A DNA stretch of 64,000 nucleotides, taken from NCBI GenBank assembly GCA_016930535.1, contig JAFGGN010000006.1, positions 1-64,000 on the forward strand. The letters run 5' to 3'. This stretch comes from a bacterium (lineage in GTDB: Bacteria > Zhuqueibacterota > QNDG01 > JAFGCO01). The position numbers and the translations under genes are program-made. Positions 1 to 8,899 of the stretch are shown here, piece after piece. Each line of letters opens with the position of its first letter. Within the stretch, counting starts at the first letter, position 1. Under the pieces are notes generated by a model. The model ran no database searches. It saw only the letters and a list, made by a program, of their open reading frames with translations, and was not told where the DNA came from.

Positions 1-460
1 CACATGAGTCTCGACTATCAAATTCCCGCTGTTGTACACAATAAATTCTCATGAAATCTGTCAACTTTTTTCAGGACGACACACTTTAATCTTTGTTCTT
101 TAATCTTTGTTCTTTAATCTTGTCTCTTTAATCTTTCTCTCCGTTTCTCATCCTCTCCGACCCTCCGTCTCACGCTCCGACTCAACGACCCTATGACCCA
201 AAGACTCAATGACCCAATGACCCGAAGACCCAACAGACCGTGAACGAAAGGCAGTCAGACGATAATGCTTCGGAGAAACGGAGACGCGGTGAAACGGTGC
301 AAAAGAAGTTCTGCTTAAAAATCCGTCCTGATTTTTTTCTCCGTTTCTCATCCTCTCCGGCCCTCCGTCTCACACTCCGACCCGACGACCCGACGACCCT
401 ATGACCCAAAGACTCAATGACTCAATGACCCAACGACCCGAAGACCTCTGCTTTCTTGAT
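1..460. repeat. Degenerate octamer repeats, two tandem units, 3' of comM
   Basis: No credible gene. About 83-137 is a run of TTTAATCTTTGTTC-like 7-nt periodic sequence. Two related blocks follow (about 138-240 and 338-450), each made of TCTCCGTTTCTCATCCTCTC followed by near-octameric units such as AATGACCC, GAAGACCC and AACGACCC. Between them (about 268-340) lies a stretch CGGAGAAA-CGGAGACG-CGGTGAAA that recurs almost unchanged at 18.7 kb. Short open frames here are Arg/Gly/His/Ser-rich translations of the repeat and are not genes. The block begins directly beyond the comM stop codon. Confidence 0.75.
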
Positions 461-1999
461 TCAGTTCCCCGTAAAATCCCGGTCGAGACTGCGGTACTGA
501 ATGGCCTCACTCAGATGGGACGGGTGTATATTGCCGGCACCTTCAAGATCCGCAATGGTTCGTGCCACTTTCAGAATGCGGTCATAGGCACGGGCCGATA
601 ATCCCAGCCTGATAATCGCCCGGTGCAGCAGGGCGTTCCCTTCGGAGTCCAGAACACAGTGCGACCGGATGAGTTTCGTATCCATGTGTGCATTGCAGTA
701 GATGCCGGATCTTTGCCTGAAACGCGCATGCTGCCTCTGTCTTGCCTCCTTGACCCGGCCGCGTACGCCCTGTGAGGATTCCCCGTCCTCCCCGTTTCTC
801 AGCTCCTGATATTTCACCGCCGGTACCTCGATGTGTATATCGATGCGGTCAAGAAGGGGACCCGAAATACGGGACCTGTATTTCTGTATTTGCGGAATGA
901 TACAGGAACATTCATGCAAGGGGTCCGAAAAATATCCACAGGGACAGGGATTCATCGCAGCGATCAGCATAAAACGGGCCGGATAAGTGACTGTCACAGC
1001 CGCTCTGGCAATGGTCACCCTGCCGTCTTCCATGGGCTGTCTCATGACCTCGAGCACATTTTTACGGAATTCAGGCAGCTCGTCCAGAAAAAGCACACCG
1101 TGATGGGCAAGGCTGACTTCACCGGGTTTGGGAACATGTCCGCCGCCGATCAATCCGGCATCGGAAATCGTGTGATGCGGTGAACGGAACGGACGTGTGG
1201 CGATCAGGGCCGAATCCGAGGGCAGCAAACCCGCAACCGAATGAATTTTTGTGGTCTCGAGGGCTTCATCCAGCGTAAGATCGGGAAGAATGGTCGGATA
1301 CCGCTTTGCCAGCATGGTTTTACCCGAACCGGGAGGGCCGATCATCAGTACATTGTGGCCCCCCGCTGCTGCCACCTCGAGGGCCCTTTTCACATGATGC
1401 TGTCCCTTGACATCACTGAAATCCACGGGGTACTTTGCATTCTGTGAAAAAACACGCGACATATCCAGCCGGAAGGGCTGATTCCGCAATCCGTCTTCCA
1501 CCAGGCCGATGGCCTCGTGAATGGTTTCTACCGGGAAAACACGCAATCCGCGCGCCATGGCGGCCTCACAGGCATTTTCTTTCGGAAGAATGATGCGGTC
1601 AATTTTCTGGTCCCTGACCGCCATGGCCACGGAAAGACTGCCGTGTACGGGCCGCACCTGACCGTCCAGGGCCAGCTCTCCAAGAATGACGGTATCTGTC
1701 AGCCCGGCCGGATCGACAAAACCGCTGGCCGCAAGAATGCCGATGGCAATGGGCAGATCGAAGGCAGATCCTTCTTTACGCACATCCGCAGGTGCCAGAT
1801 TCACGGTAATCCGTTTGCTAGGTAAATAATACCCGGCATTTTTAATGGCCGCAAGCACCCTTTCCTTGGATTCCTTGACCGCGCCGTCCGGAAGCCCCAC
1901 TGTCGAATAATGGGGCATTCCCCTTTCCAGATGGGCTTCGACCTCCACAATATATCCTTCGATGCCCAGCACACCCGCACTGAATACTTTTGAGAACAT
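461..1999 (-). CDS. comM: YifB/ComM family Mg-chelatase-like AAA+ ATPase
   Basis: A 512-residue protein of full family length. Residues 1-170 form the Lon-protease-like fold typical of YifB/ComM (start [12 protein letters not shown], then [15 protein letters not shown]). Residues 195-380 are the Mg_chelatase AAA+ domain with Walker A GPPGSGKT (221-228), Walker [12 protein letters not shown] and the family's Cys motif NPCPCGY. The C-terminal about 100 residues are the Mg_chelatase_C helical domain. In naturally competent bacteria ComM is a hexameric helicase that drives branch migration of incoming DNA; outside those species its role is less clear. It is monocistronic here, divergent from the receptor genes across an AT-rich gap. 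Confidence 0.95.
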   Translation of the reverse strand: MFSKVFSAGVLGIEGYIVEVEAHLERGMPHYSTVGLPDGAVKESKERVLAAIKNAGYYLPSKRITVNLAPADVRKEGSAFDLPIAIGILAASGFVDPAGLTDTVILGELALDGQVRPVHGSLSVAMAVRDQKIDRIILPKENACEAAMARGLRVFPVETIHEAIGLVEDGLRNQPFRLDMSRVFSQNAKYPVDFSDVKGQHHVKRALEVAAAGGHNVLMIGPPGSGKTMLAKRYPTILPDLTLDEALETTKIHSVAGLLPSDSALIATRPFRSPHHTISDAGLIGGGHVPKPGEVSLAHHGVLFLDELPEFRKNVLEVMRQPMEDGRVTIARAAVTVTYPARFMLIAAMNPCPCGYFSDPLHECSCIIPQIQKYRSRISGPLLDRIDIHIEVPAVKYQELRNGEDGESSQGVRGRVKEARQRQHARFRQRSGIYCNAHMDTKLIRSHCVLDSEGNALLHRAIIRLGLSARAYDRILKVARTIADLEGAGNIHPSHLSEAIQYRSLDRDFTGN

Positions 2000-2451
2000 A
2001 ATTTCCGATTTATATTTTCTCTCTATTGTATTATATTATATCGAATTTTATATTAACAATCAAGAATTTATTTATAATTACGTCAATTTTAACTTTTTTA
2101 AGATTATTTTTAATATTCTACCGACCTGTCTCCCTGCTCCGGAATATGCCCGATGAAACCATATCCGCGTATTTTTTCCCCCTTCCCCGTTTCTCTGCCG
2201 GCACAGCGCCCCACACTGCCTGAACTTCCCTATGCCTGCCGGTTCGCCCGGGTATTTCAGCCCGCAGCAACTCCCCCTTGATTTAATTGATCATTTGTTA
2301 TAAATTCTGGCAAGGCTTTTGCATCATTCGCTGACGTCAAATATAAACGGCATTGACCGGATTAACATGCTATAAAGTTTATATTTAAGATAAACCGATC
2401 GTATTCTGGTTTTCAAATTGGCAATGACCATTTCAAAATGGAGTTTTATTC
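2000..2451. other. Divergent intergenic region, AT-rich
   Basis: A gap of 452 bases between comM (-) and the first receptor gene (+). Bases 2020-2120 are very AT-rich. The only convincing signal is the sigma-54-like promoter described separately. A Shine-Dalgarno GGAG lies 9 bases before the ATG at 2452. Short open frames at 1962-2223 have no ribosome site or recognisable sequence. Confidence 0.5.
2308..2324 (+). promoter_or_regulatory. Putative sigma-54 (-24/-12) promoter
   Basis: CTGGCAAGGCTTTTGCAT matches the sigma-54 consensus TGGCAC-N5-TTGCA. The invariant GG (2309-2310) and GC (2321-2322) are separated by exactly 10 bases. It lies about 130 bases before the receptor ATG and points toward it. 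Sigma-54 control of chemotaxis or motility genes is known in several phyla. No enhancer-binding activator is encoded in this window. Confidence 0.5.
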
Positions 2452-4854
2452 ATGCCCTTCAGCCGGTTTCGTCATGCATATCAATATAATCCACGTTATT
2501 ATATCAGTCTTGCAGCGCTTTTCGGGCTGCTCATTGCAGGGTTTGTCATTGGATTGATTCTGTCACAGCAGCCCGCAGTACCGGATACCGGCGCACCGGC
2601 CACGGCACTTATCCTGATGAATATCATCATTTTCATTTTCGGATCCTTATTTCTTGTTTTCCTCGCCTGGCTTCGTATGCAATACAACATGAATATCTCA
2701 GAGGACATGATATTCAAACTGCAGGAAGTCACGGAAACGGACATCAAATCCCTTTCCAATGCGATGAGTGAGCTGGCCCACGGCAATCTGTCCCCGTCCC
2801 TGCGGATCCAGGCTGAACAGGCCGATGATCCGGACGGAAACACCGATCTGTTTTATATGAATATGCTCAACGGTCTGATTGCAGGACTTCATGCATCGGC
2901 CCAGGAGCTGAACATATTGACGGATATTCCCTGCTACCGGCTTTGCTATGTGGGGTCGGATTCCTTTCTCGAAGGGCGCAAATGCGGTGAAGTGATGGGA
3001 AATCTTCTTGAGGGACACGGTGATGTGATCATCATGACAGGCAGTTTTGAAGCGACCCATCTTGAGCTCAGACGCAAAGGATTCGAGAACGCGATCAGAA
3101 ACAACTTCCCCCGTATCCGTATTGCCCACATTTATGACGACCATGAAAATCCCGAGGAAACGCATCGGTATGCCATCAAATCCATTGAAGAATTGCCGCA
3201 TTTAAGGGGTTTTTACGTCACACACGGTGCCACGCCTCATGAAGTCGCCCGGGCCGTCAAAGACAGGAACCTGAATGACAAGATAAAAATCGTGTGTCAT
3301 GATTTGACGGATCCGACCATGAACAGCATGAGCCAGGGGCTCATATCCGCGACACTGGGGCAGGATCCCTATGCCCAGGGGTACAACCCGGTGATTCTGC
3401 TGTTCAACTACCTGATGGGGACCTGGAAACCGTTCGCGCACCGGATGCTGACACGCATGGACGTGGTGACGCCTGAAAATTATCAGATGTACTGGCACCC
3501 CGAACAGGGCCTGCTGCAGACGCAGGACGCACTCGCACGGCTCGTCAAACCCGCCGAAAAAGTCAGTGAAACGCCGCTCCGTATCGCCGTGCTCTGCAAC
3601 GAAAATTCAGCGTTCTGGATCCCGGTCAAGGAAGGCGTGCTTCATGCCGGACAGGAGCTGCTTTCCCATAACGCAACCGTCGAATGGATCGTTCCGGAAC
3701 CGGATCCCGATATCGCGGAAGGAGAACTTTTCTGCCGGAAACTCCAGTTCCTGATCGATCAGAAATACGATGCCATCGCCACGATCGCACTCGACAGAAA
3801 AATGATATCCATCATCAACAAGGCCATCAAAAGCGGCATTCCCGTCATCACATTCAACAGCGATCCCATCAGCCTGCAGGGTCTGATCATGGCCATCTCG
3901 GACCAGGCTTCCAAGCTGCTCAACTTCAGCAACGTATTGATCAGCAGCACCAAAGAAGCCGACGATCTGACACTTCAGATAAAAAACGCCATGGAATTTG
4001 TCTCCGATGCATCCGTCACTCAGAACGACCAGGTCACACACACGCAGACCATCCTCGAAACGCTGCTTGAAAATATCGACCAGGTCAGCCGCGCCACCGA
4101 AGACGGAGCCAAAGCCACGGCCAACACATCTGCCGCGATCAACGAGGGTGCGTTTGCCATGGAAAAAACACTGAACCTGGTCAAGCATATCGAAAATGCG
4201 GTCACCGAAACGGGCCGGACCGTTGAAAAACTCGGTGAGCACTCGGAGCGTATCGATTCGGTCATCGATATGATTCAGGACATCACGTCCCGCGTGAAAG
4301 TGCTTGCGCTGAACGCATCCATAGAAGCCACACAGGCAGGCGAAGAAGGCCAGGGATTCATGGTCGTGGCCAACGAGGTGAGACGGCTGGCCGGCAATGC
4401 ATCGAATACGACACAGGAAATCACCACCCTGATCAACCGTGTCAAACAGGACATCGGTGAAATAGAAGAAGTGATGCATGCCGGTCTGGACAAGGTGAAA
4501 CAATCCGCACAGCAGACCACAGAGGCGCAGACAGCGCTTCAGGAAATCCGCAGCATGATTCAGGTGGACCAGGGACGAATCAAGAAAATGGCCGATGCCA
4601 TTGCCGAAATCCAGACCTACTCGTACCGCGTCGAAGATGCCATGAGGCATGTCACGGAAGTCAGCAACAGAAACAAACAATCCGTCCAGGACGTCGACAA
4701 ATCCACCCTGGACATGATATCCCAGCTCAATCAGGTCAATCAACTGTCATCGGTACTTGAACTGATGGCGCAAAGCGAACTGGAACTTCTGGGCAAGTTC
4801 AATGTATCCATCTCTGAAGTGCGTGAAAGCACGGAGGTTGCATCCGGATCATGA
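2452..4854 (+). CDS. Chemoreceptor-like protein with lobe-permuted sugar-binding domain
   Basis: 800 residues. Two membrane helices (about 18-38 and 52-75) are followed by a HAMP-like linker. Residues 160-345 match the C-terminal lobe of RbsB/LacI-type sugar-binding proteins: YVGSDSFLEGRKCGE, DVIIMTG, LRGFYVTHG, KIKIVCHD, QDPYAQGY and the closing VVTPENYQMYW. Residues 376-472 match the N-terminal lobe: LRIAVLCNENSAFW, KYDAIATIA, GIPVITFNSD. The lobes are thus in reversed order compared with free-standing binding proteins. An MCP signalling coiled coil follows (about 490-790) with hairpin tip VLALNASIEATQAGEEGQGF. No membrane helix separates the sensor from the signalling domain, so both should lie in the cytoplasm. 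It overlaps the next gene by 4 bases. Family assignment is firm; the ligand (a sugar?) is inferred. Confidence 0.88.
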   Translation: MPFSRFRHAYQYNPRYYISLAALFGLLIAGFVIGLILSQQPAVPDTGAPATALILMNIIIFIFGSLFLVFLAWLRMQYNMNISEDMIFKLQEVTETDIKSLSNAMSELAHGNLSPSLRIQAEQADDPDGNTDLFYMNMLNGLIAGLHASAQELNILTDIPCYRLCYVGSDSFLEGRKCGEVMGNLLEGHGDVIIMTGSFEATHLELRRKGFENAIRNNFPRIRIAHIYDDHENPEETHRYAIKSIEELPHLRGFYVTHGATPHEVARAVKDRNLNDKIKIVCHDLTDPTMNSMSQGLISATLGQDPYAQGYNPVILLFNYLMGTWKPFAHRMLTRMDVVTPENYQMYWHPEQGLLQTQDALARLVKPAEKVSETPLRIAVLCNENSAFWIPVKEGVLHAGQELLSHNATVEWIVPEPDPDIAEGELFCRKLQFLIDQKYDAIATIALDRKMISIINKAIKSGIPVITFNSDPISLQGLIMAISDQASKLLNFSNVLISSTKEADDLTLQIKNAMEFVSDASVTQNDQVTHTQTILETLLENIDQVSRATEDGAKATANTSAAINEGAFAMEKTLNLVKHIENAVTETGRTVEKLGEHSERIDSVIDMIQDITSRVKVLALNASIEATQAGEEGQGFMVVANEVRRLAGNASNTTQEITTLINRVKQDIGEIEEVMHAGLDKVKQSAQQTTEAQTALQEIRSMIQVDQGRIKKMADAIAEIQTYSYRVEDAMRHVTEVSNRNKQSVQDVDKSTLDMISQLNQVNQLSSVLELMAQSELELLGKFNVSISEVRESTEVASGS

Positions 4855-7202
4855 AAGAATCATTGATCAAAATCATAAAAACACATGGATTTATCGCGGC
4901 CGCATTTATCTGGACCGTTCTCTGCCTGCTGCTCACGGTCTTCACGTTTTCCCGGATATACACCATGCGGGCTCCGGGCGCCGCATCGATTCTGATGGCT
5001 GTGTTCAATGTCGCGGCCCTGATCATTGCAGCAGTCCTTTTTGTCAGGGAATACCGCTTACGTATACTCCCCTTCCGGAGACTTGAGCAAAGCGGTCACG
5101 ACCTGTCGGACCGGGATTTTCCGGCTCTGGCACGGGGCCTCTCGAACCTGACACTGGGAAGTCTGAAACAGAAACTGCACCTGCACTCGGATTACCCTCC
5201 CGCGAATGTTCCCAGAAAACTGCTGCCGGTGGCCGAGACACTTCATATTCTGAGAGACAATCTCGGCGCTATTATCGATGATTTTAATTCTATCACGGAT
5301 GTACCATGCAAGCGGCTGGCCTTCATCGGTACGGATCCCATCGCGGACGGCCAGAAAAGTGCGCAACTGATGTCGGAAATGCTGGGCAATAAAGGGAAGG
5401 TGCTGATTGCCACGGGTTTTCGTTTCAATGCCATGCTTGAATTACGGCAGAAAAGTTTTCATTCCTGGCTCGTGCAGAATACACATGTCGAAGTGATCGA
5501 TATTTTCGAATCCATGATGAACAGGGAATTCGGCCTCATGGCCGTCGAAGATATCCTGGACTCCACACCGGGACTGAAGGGCATCTATGCCACGGATCCT
5601 GTTACCACGTTTATCGTGGCCGAGGCCGTATCTTTAAAAAAGAAGGATGATATTGTCATTATCGGCCATGACCTCACACTCCAGAACATACAGCACCTGA
5701 AGTCGGGCACGATCGATGCATTGCTGGATCAGAGTGCCTATGTTCAGGGGTATGATTCCGTAATGAATCTGTATAATCATCTGGTGGAAGGCTGGATTCC
5801 TCCAAAACCGCAGATTTTTATACCGGCGACGGTTATCACGACGAATAATCTGCAAAAATACTGGCATCACCTCACACAGAAAATACTGGTCCCTCGTGAA
5901 ATTCACGATTCATTGACCGTTCCGGCGGGAACGCCTCCGACCAGGAATTATCGTATCGTTGCACTGGGCCGGGACGATTCGGAAATCTGGAAGCATGTGC
6001 ATGACGGGGTCATGGCAGCACACGACAAACTGACCGTACAAAATATACATATCGATTGGATCGTTCCTGAGGAAACCCGCGAAAAATCGGATTTCAGCGC
6101 CATGGTTTATGGAAGGCACATCGAAACCCTGATCGCCGAGCGTGTGGACGGCATCATCACTTTCATCGAGGATGCGCGTCTGATCGCCTTCATCAACAAA
6201 GCTGTCGATGCGGGCATACCCGTCGTGACCGTGAATACCGAACCGCTCAATCTGCGCAGCCTCATTCAAATGCTGAACGAGCAGGCGGGCCGTCTGTCAA
6301 AGATCAGTAAGGACCTTGCCGGCACCACGCAGCATGTTATTATATCGACCACGGAAATCAGAAACAGCATCAGCAATATTGCGGATGGCAGCATGGCCCA
6401 GAATAAACAGGTTGAAAAAACACGTTCAACCCTCGAGTCGCTGCTGAACAGTATCGATCAGATCAACCGCGAGGCCAGTGAAAGCGAACAGTCGTCGGAG
6501 AACACCAATCAGGCCGTACTCTCGGGAACCAAGGCCATCGAGAAAACATTCAATACCCTGAAATCGATATCCGAATCCGTGAGCAGCTCCTGGCACACGG
6601 TCGAAGAACTGAGACAGCATTCCAACCGCATCGACGATATCGTGAATATTTTGAACAATATTGCATCCAAGGTCAATATCCTGGCATTGAACGCGTCGAT
6701 AGAGGCCACACAATCCGGCATACATGAAGGCCGTTTCGGACAGGTGGCCTCTGAAATACGCAAACTGGCCATGAGCACATCCGAAGCCAACCGGGAGGTG
6801 GCCATTCTGATCGACACCTTAAAATCGGACATTCAGCAGGTAGCAAAGACCATGCAGTCCAGTCTGGAGCTGATACAGGATTCACGGGAATTCACCGGCG
6901 AAACGGATACGGCACTTGAAACCATTCAGATGCTGGTCGAATCGGACAGAACACGAATTCAGCAGATCAGCAATGCGATCAACGCCATGCAATCCATGTC
7001 CCATCAGGTGGGTTATTCCATGGATCAGGTTGCAATGGCGAGCGGAAGAAACACATCGAGCGTGAATCAGGTCAATGTAACCATCAAGGAAATGGGCATG
7101 CGGCTTGAAAGCATTCGCAAACTGGCCCGGCAGCTGGAACAAATGGCCCTGAGTGAAAGCGATTTCCTGGCCATGTTCGATATCGACGAAGAAAAAAATT
7201 GA
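4851..7202 (+). CDS. Second chemoreceptor-like protein, paralogue of the preceding gene
   Basis: 783 residues with the same architecture as its neighbour: membrane helices about 12-34 and 45-66, C-lobe-like segment 150-337 (RLAFIGTDPIADGQ, KVLIATG, LKGIYATDP, VIIGHD, VITTNNLQKYW), N-lobe-like segment 366-465 (YRIVALGRDDSEIW, VDGIITFI, AGIPVVTVNTE), then an MCP-type coiled coil. The start ATG overlaps the upstream stop (ATGA), implying translational coupling. The signalling tip is more diverged (ILALNASIEATQSGIHEGRF, one residue longer than the canonical E-A-x-x-A-G-E-x-G turn), so CheA/CheW coupling may be altered. The pair could form heteromers. A phosphatase gene starts 32 bases downstream. 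Confidence 0.87.
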   Translation: MKESLIKIIKTHGFIAAAFIWTVLCLLLTVFTFSRIYTMRAPGAASILMAVFNVAALIIAAVLFVREYRLRILPFRRLEQSGHDLSDRDFPALARGLSNLTLGSLKQKLHLHSDYPPANVPRKLLPVAETLHILRDNLGAIIDDFNSITDVPCKRLAFIGTDPIADGQKSAQLMSEMLGNKGKVLIATGFRFNAMLELRQKSFHSWLVQNTHVEVIDIFESMMNREFGLMAVEDILDSTPGLKGIYATDPVTTFIVAEAVSLKKKDDIVIIGHDLTLQNIQHLKSGTIDALLDQSAYVQGYDSVMNLYNHLVEGWIPPKPQIFIPATVITTNNLQKYWHHLTQKILVPREIHDSLTVPAGTPPTRNYRIVALGRDDSEIWKHVHDGVMAAHDKLTVQNIHIDWIVPEETREKSDFSAMVYGRHIETLIAERVDGIITFIEDARLIAFINKAVDAGIPVVTVNTEPLNLRSLIQMLNEQAGRLSKISKDLAGTTQHVIISTTEIRNSISNIADGSMAQNKQVEKTRSTLESLLNSIDQINREASESEQSSENTNQAVLSGTKAIEKTFNTLKSISESVSSSWHTVEELRQHSNRIDDIVNILNNIASKVNILALNASIEATQSGIHEGRFGQVASEIRKLAMSTSEANREVAILIDTLKSDIQQVAKTMQSSLELIQDSREFTGETDTALETIQMLVESDRTRIQQISNAINAMQSMSHQVGYSMDQVAMASGRNTSSVNQVNVTIKEMGMRLESIRKLARQLEQMALSESDFLAMFDIDEEKN

Positions 7203-7234
7203 AATATCGTGCATACGGACCGCATTTTTAACAG

Positions 7235-7885
7235 ATGATCCAACCAATCAACCCTGCTATTCGCCATCACCTGGAAACAGTGATATTCGATCTGGGCAAT
7301 GTGCTGATCCGTGTCGACCCATCGGATACGATACGAAGGCTGGCCGGCGTATCTCCCCCTGTCCTGGAACAGGACATCATCCGGATATTCACGCAATCCG
7401 AATTTGTTCAGCTGTATGAAAAGGGCATGATCACGGGCCCGGAATTTTATCATGCAGTCAAACAGGCGCTCGGCTTCTCAATCTCCCAGTCGCGATTCAA
7501 ACGGTTGTGGCAGCACATGTTCTCACCGATCTGGCCCATGGTCCGTTTCGTCGATGCCATACGCGGCGCATACAGGCTGGTCATTCTTTCCAATACCAAC
7601 GCCTGGCATATCGAATACTGCGAAAAAAAGTTTGCATTCATGCAATGGTTCCCTTTCCGATTGTACAGCCACGAACTGGGATTAGCCAAACCCGATCCGG
7701 CAATCTATATCCGTGCCTTGGAGATATCGGGCGCGGTTCCGGAAAAGACGCTGTTCATCGATGACCGTGAGGAAAATACGGCTGCCGCCGGAAGTCTGGG
7801 AATGCAGGTGATCCGTTTCAATGGTCCCCTTTCCTTTATTTATACCTGGGCCGGACGTCATATAACTGCAAATGGAAAATCCTGA
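7235..7885 (+). CDS. HAD-superfamily phosphatase, YihX-like
   Basis: 216 residues. Motif I is VIFDLGNVLI with the nucleophilic Asp; the second position is Gly, as in the YihX alpha-D-glucose-1-phosphate phosphatase subfamily. Motif II is LVILSNTN, motif III has the Lys of GLAKPDP, and motif IV is LFIDDREEN. The cap is a short helical C1 insertion after motif I. Acting on a sugar phosphate is plausible but inferred. The gene follows the receptor pair by 32 bases and overlaps the next gene by one base (TGATG), so the four genes may form one operon. Confidence 0.85.
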   Translation: MIQPINPAIRHHLETVIFDLGNVLIRVDPSDTIRRLAGVSPPVLEQDIIRIFTQSEFVQLYEKGMITGPEFYHAVKQALGFSISQSRFKRLWQHMFSPIWPMVRFVDAIRGAYRLVILSNTNAWHIEYCEKKFAFMQWFPFRLYSHELGLAKPDPAIYIRALEISGAVPEKTLFIDDREENTAAAGSLGMQVIRFNGPLSFIYTWAGRHITANGKS

Positions 7886-8832
7886 TGCGGGCCCTCACCT
7901 TCGACAAAGAGCTGAACGAGCGAAACCGGCCGCGTCCCGTACCGGGACCGGACGAAGCCCTGATTCGCGTCCGTCATGCCGGCATATGCAATACGGATCT
8001 TGAGATATTGAAGGGTTATATGGATTTCAGCGGTATACCCGGGCATGAATTTGTCGGCGAAGTCATCGACTCACGGGATAAATCCCTGACCGGGAAACGC
8101 GTCATCGGTGAAATCAATATCGGATGCGGCCGGTGCCGGCTGTGCCGGCAGCATTTGTCCAGGCATTGTCCCGGTCGTGATGTGCTCGGAATCCTGAATC
8201 ATGACGGCGCATTTGCCGAGTACATGGTGCTGCCGAATCGCAACCTGCACATCGTCCCCGATTGCGTGAGTGATCTGGAAGCCGTATTTACAGAACCCCT
8301 GGCCGCGGCTTGTGAAATCCTGGAACAAATACCGGCGATATCCGGGCGCAAAGTGGGCATTATCGGTGACGGGAAACTGGCCCAGATCATTGCGCGGCTG
8401 CTCAGGCTTGAAGGCTGTGATATTACCGTTTTCGGAAAACACAAACATAAACTGGCATTGCTCGCCCCCTTGAAAATCCGCACAGCAAACGCCGATTCAG
8501 TGAGCAAACCGTCATTCGACTATATCATCGAGGCATCCGGAAATCCCGGGGGGATGATGAAAGCCATGGCCCTGGTCCGCCCCAGGGGCACCATCGTACT
8601 GAAATCCACGACCCATCATGACAGCGGCCCCGCACTCAACGCCCTCGTCATACAGGAAATCACCGTCGTCGGATCACGATGCGGTCCGTTCGTACCCGCC
8701 ATCCGGCTGCTCGAGGGAAAAAAGATCGATTTGAATCCCCTGATTACGGCATGTTATCCAATTCATGCATGGAGGCAGGCGTTTGAGGAAGCCCTGAAAA
8801 AGGAAAGCCTGAAAATCATCATATCGATGTAA
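7885..8832 (+). CDS. Zinc-dependent MDR-family dehydrogenase
   Basis: 315 residues of the medium-chain dehydrogenase/reductase family. The GroES-like N-terminal domain has catalytic-zinc ligands in AGICNTDLEI and GIPGHEFVGEV, and four structural-zinc cysteines in GCGRCRLCRQHLSRHC. The nucleotide-binding motif is VGIIGDGKLAQ. It is shorter than typical alcohol dehydrogenases (about 340-350 residues) and resembles the short MDR_like/BchC-type branch. The substrate is unknown; a polyol or sugar is suggested only by its neighbours. The start codon overlaps the phosphatase stop codon. Confidence 0.83.
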   Translation: MRALTFDKELNERNRPRPVPGPDEALIRVRHAGICNTDLEILKGYMDFSGIPGHEFVGEVIDSRDKSLTGKRVIGEINIGCGRCRLCRQHLSRHCPGRDVLGILNHDGAFAEYMVLPNRNLHIVPDCVSDLEAVFTEPLAAACEILEQIPAISGRKVGIIGDGKLAQIIARLLRLEGCDITVFGKHKHKLALLAPLKIRTANADSVSKPSFDYIIEASGNPGGMMKAMALVRPRGTIVLKSTTHHDSGPALNALVIQEITVVGSRCGPFVPAIRLLEGKKIDLNPLITACYPIHAWRQAFEEALKKESLKIIISM

Positions 8833-8842
8833 GTGAAAGCGG

Positions 8843-8878
8843 GCGGCTGTTAATGATCGATTAAGTGCCGCATTTTTA
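8843..8878 (+). terminator. Intrinsic terminator between convergent genes
   Basis: Arms GCGGC...GCCGC (8843-8847 with 8867-8871) plus an inner TTAAT/ATTAA stem around loop GATCG, with a small mismatch bulge, followed by ATTTTTAT. It lies just beyond the dehydrogenase stop codon and before the convergent peptidase gene. Confidence 0.5.
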
Positions 8879-8899
8879 TGGTGCCGGACCTGAAGATAA

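Noticed and set aside
148..409. Overlapping - strand frames rich in Gly-His-Arg and Val-Val-Glu-Ser
   Set aside because: They are translations of the degenerate octamer repeat; similar frames appear at 18630-18893, and no ribosome sites are present.
1962..2223. Short + strand frames in the comM-receptor gap
   Set aside because: AT-rich, no Shine-Dalgarno, no recognisable protein features.
3607..4743. 378-residue - strand frame opposite the first receptor gene
   Set aside because: A shadow of the receptor frame, low-complexity composition, inside a clearly coding + strand gene.
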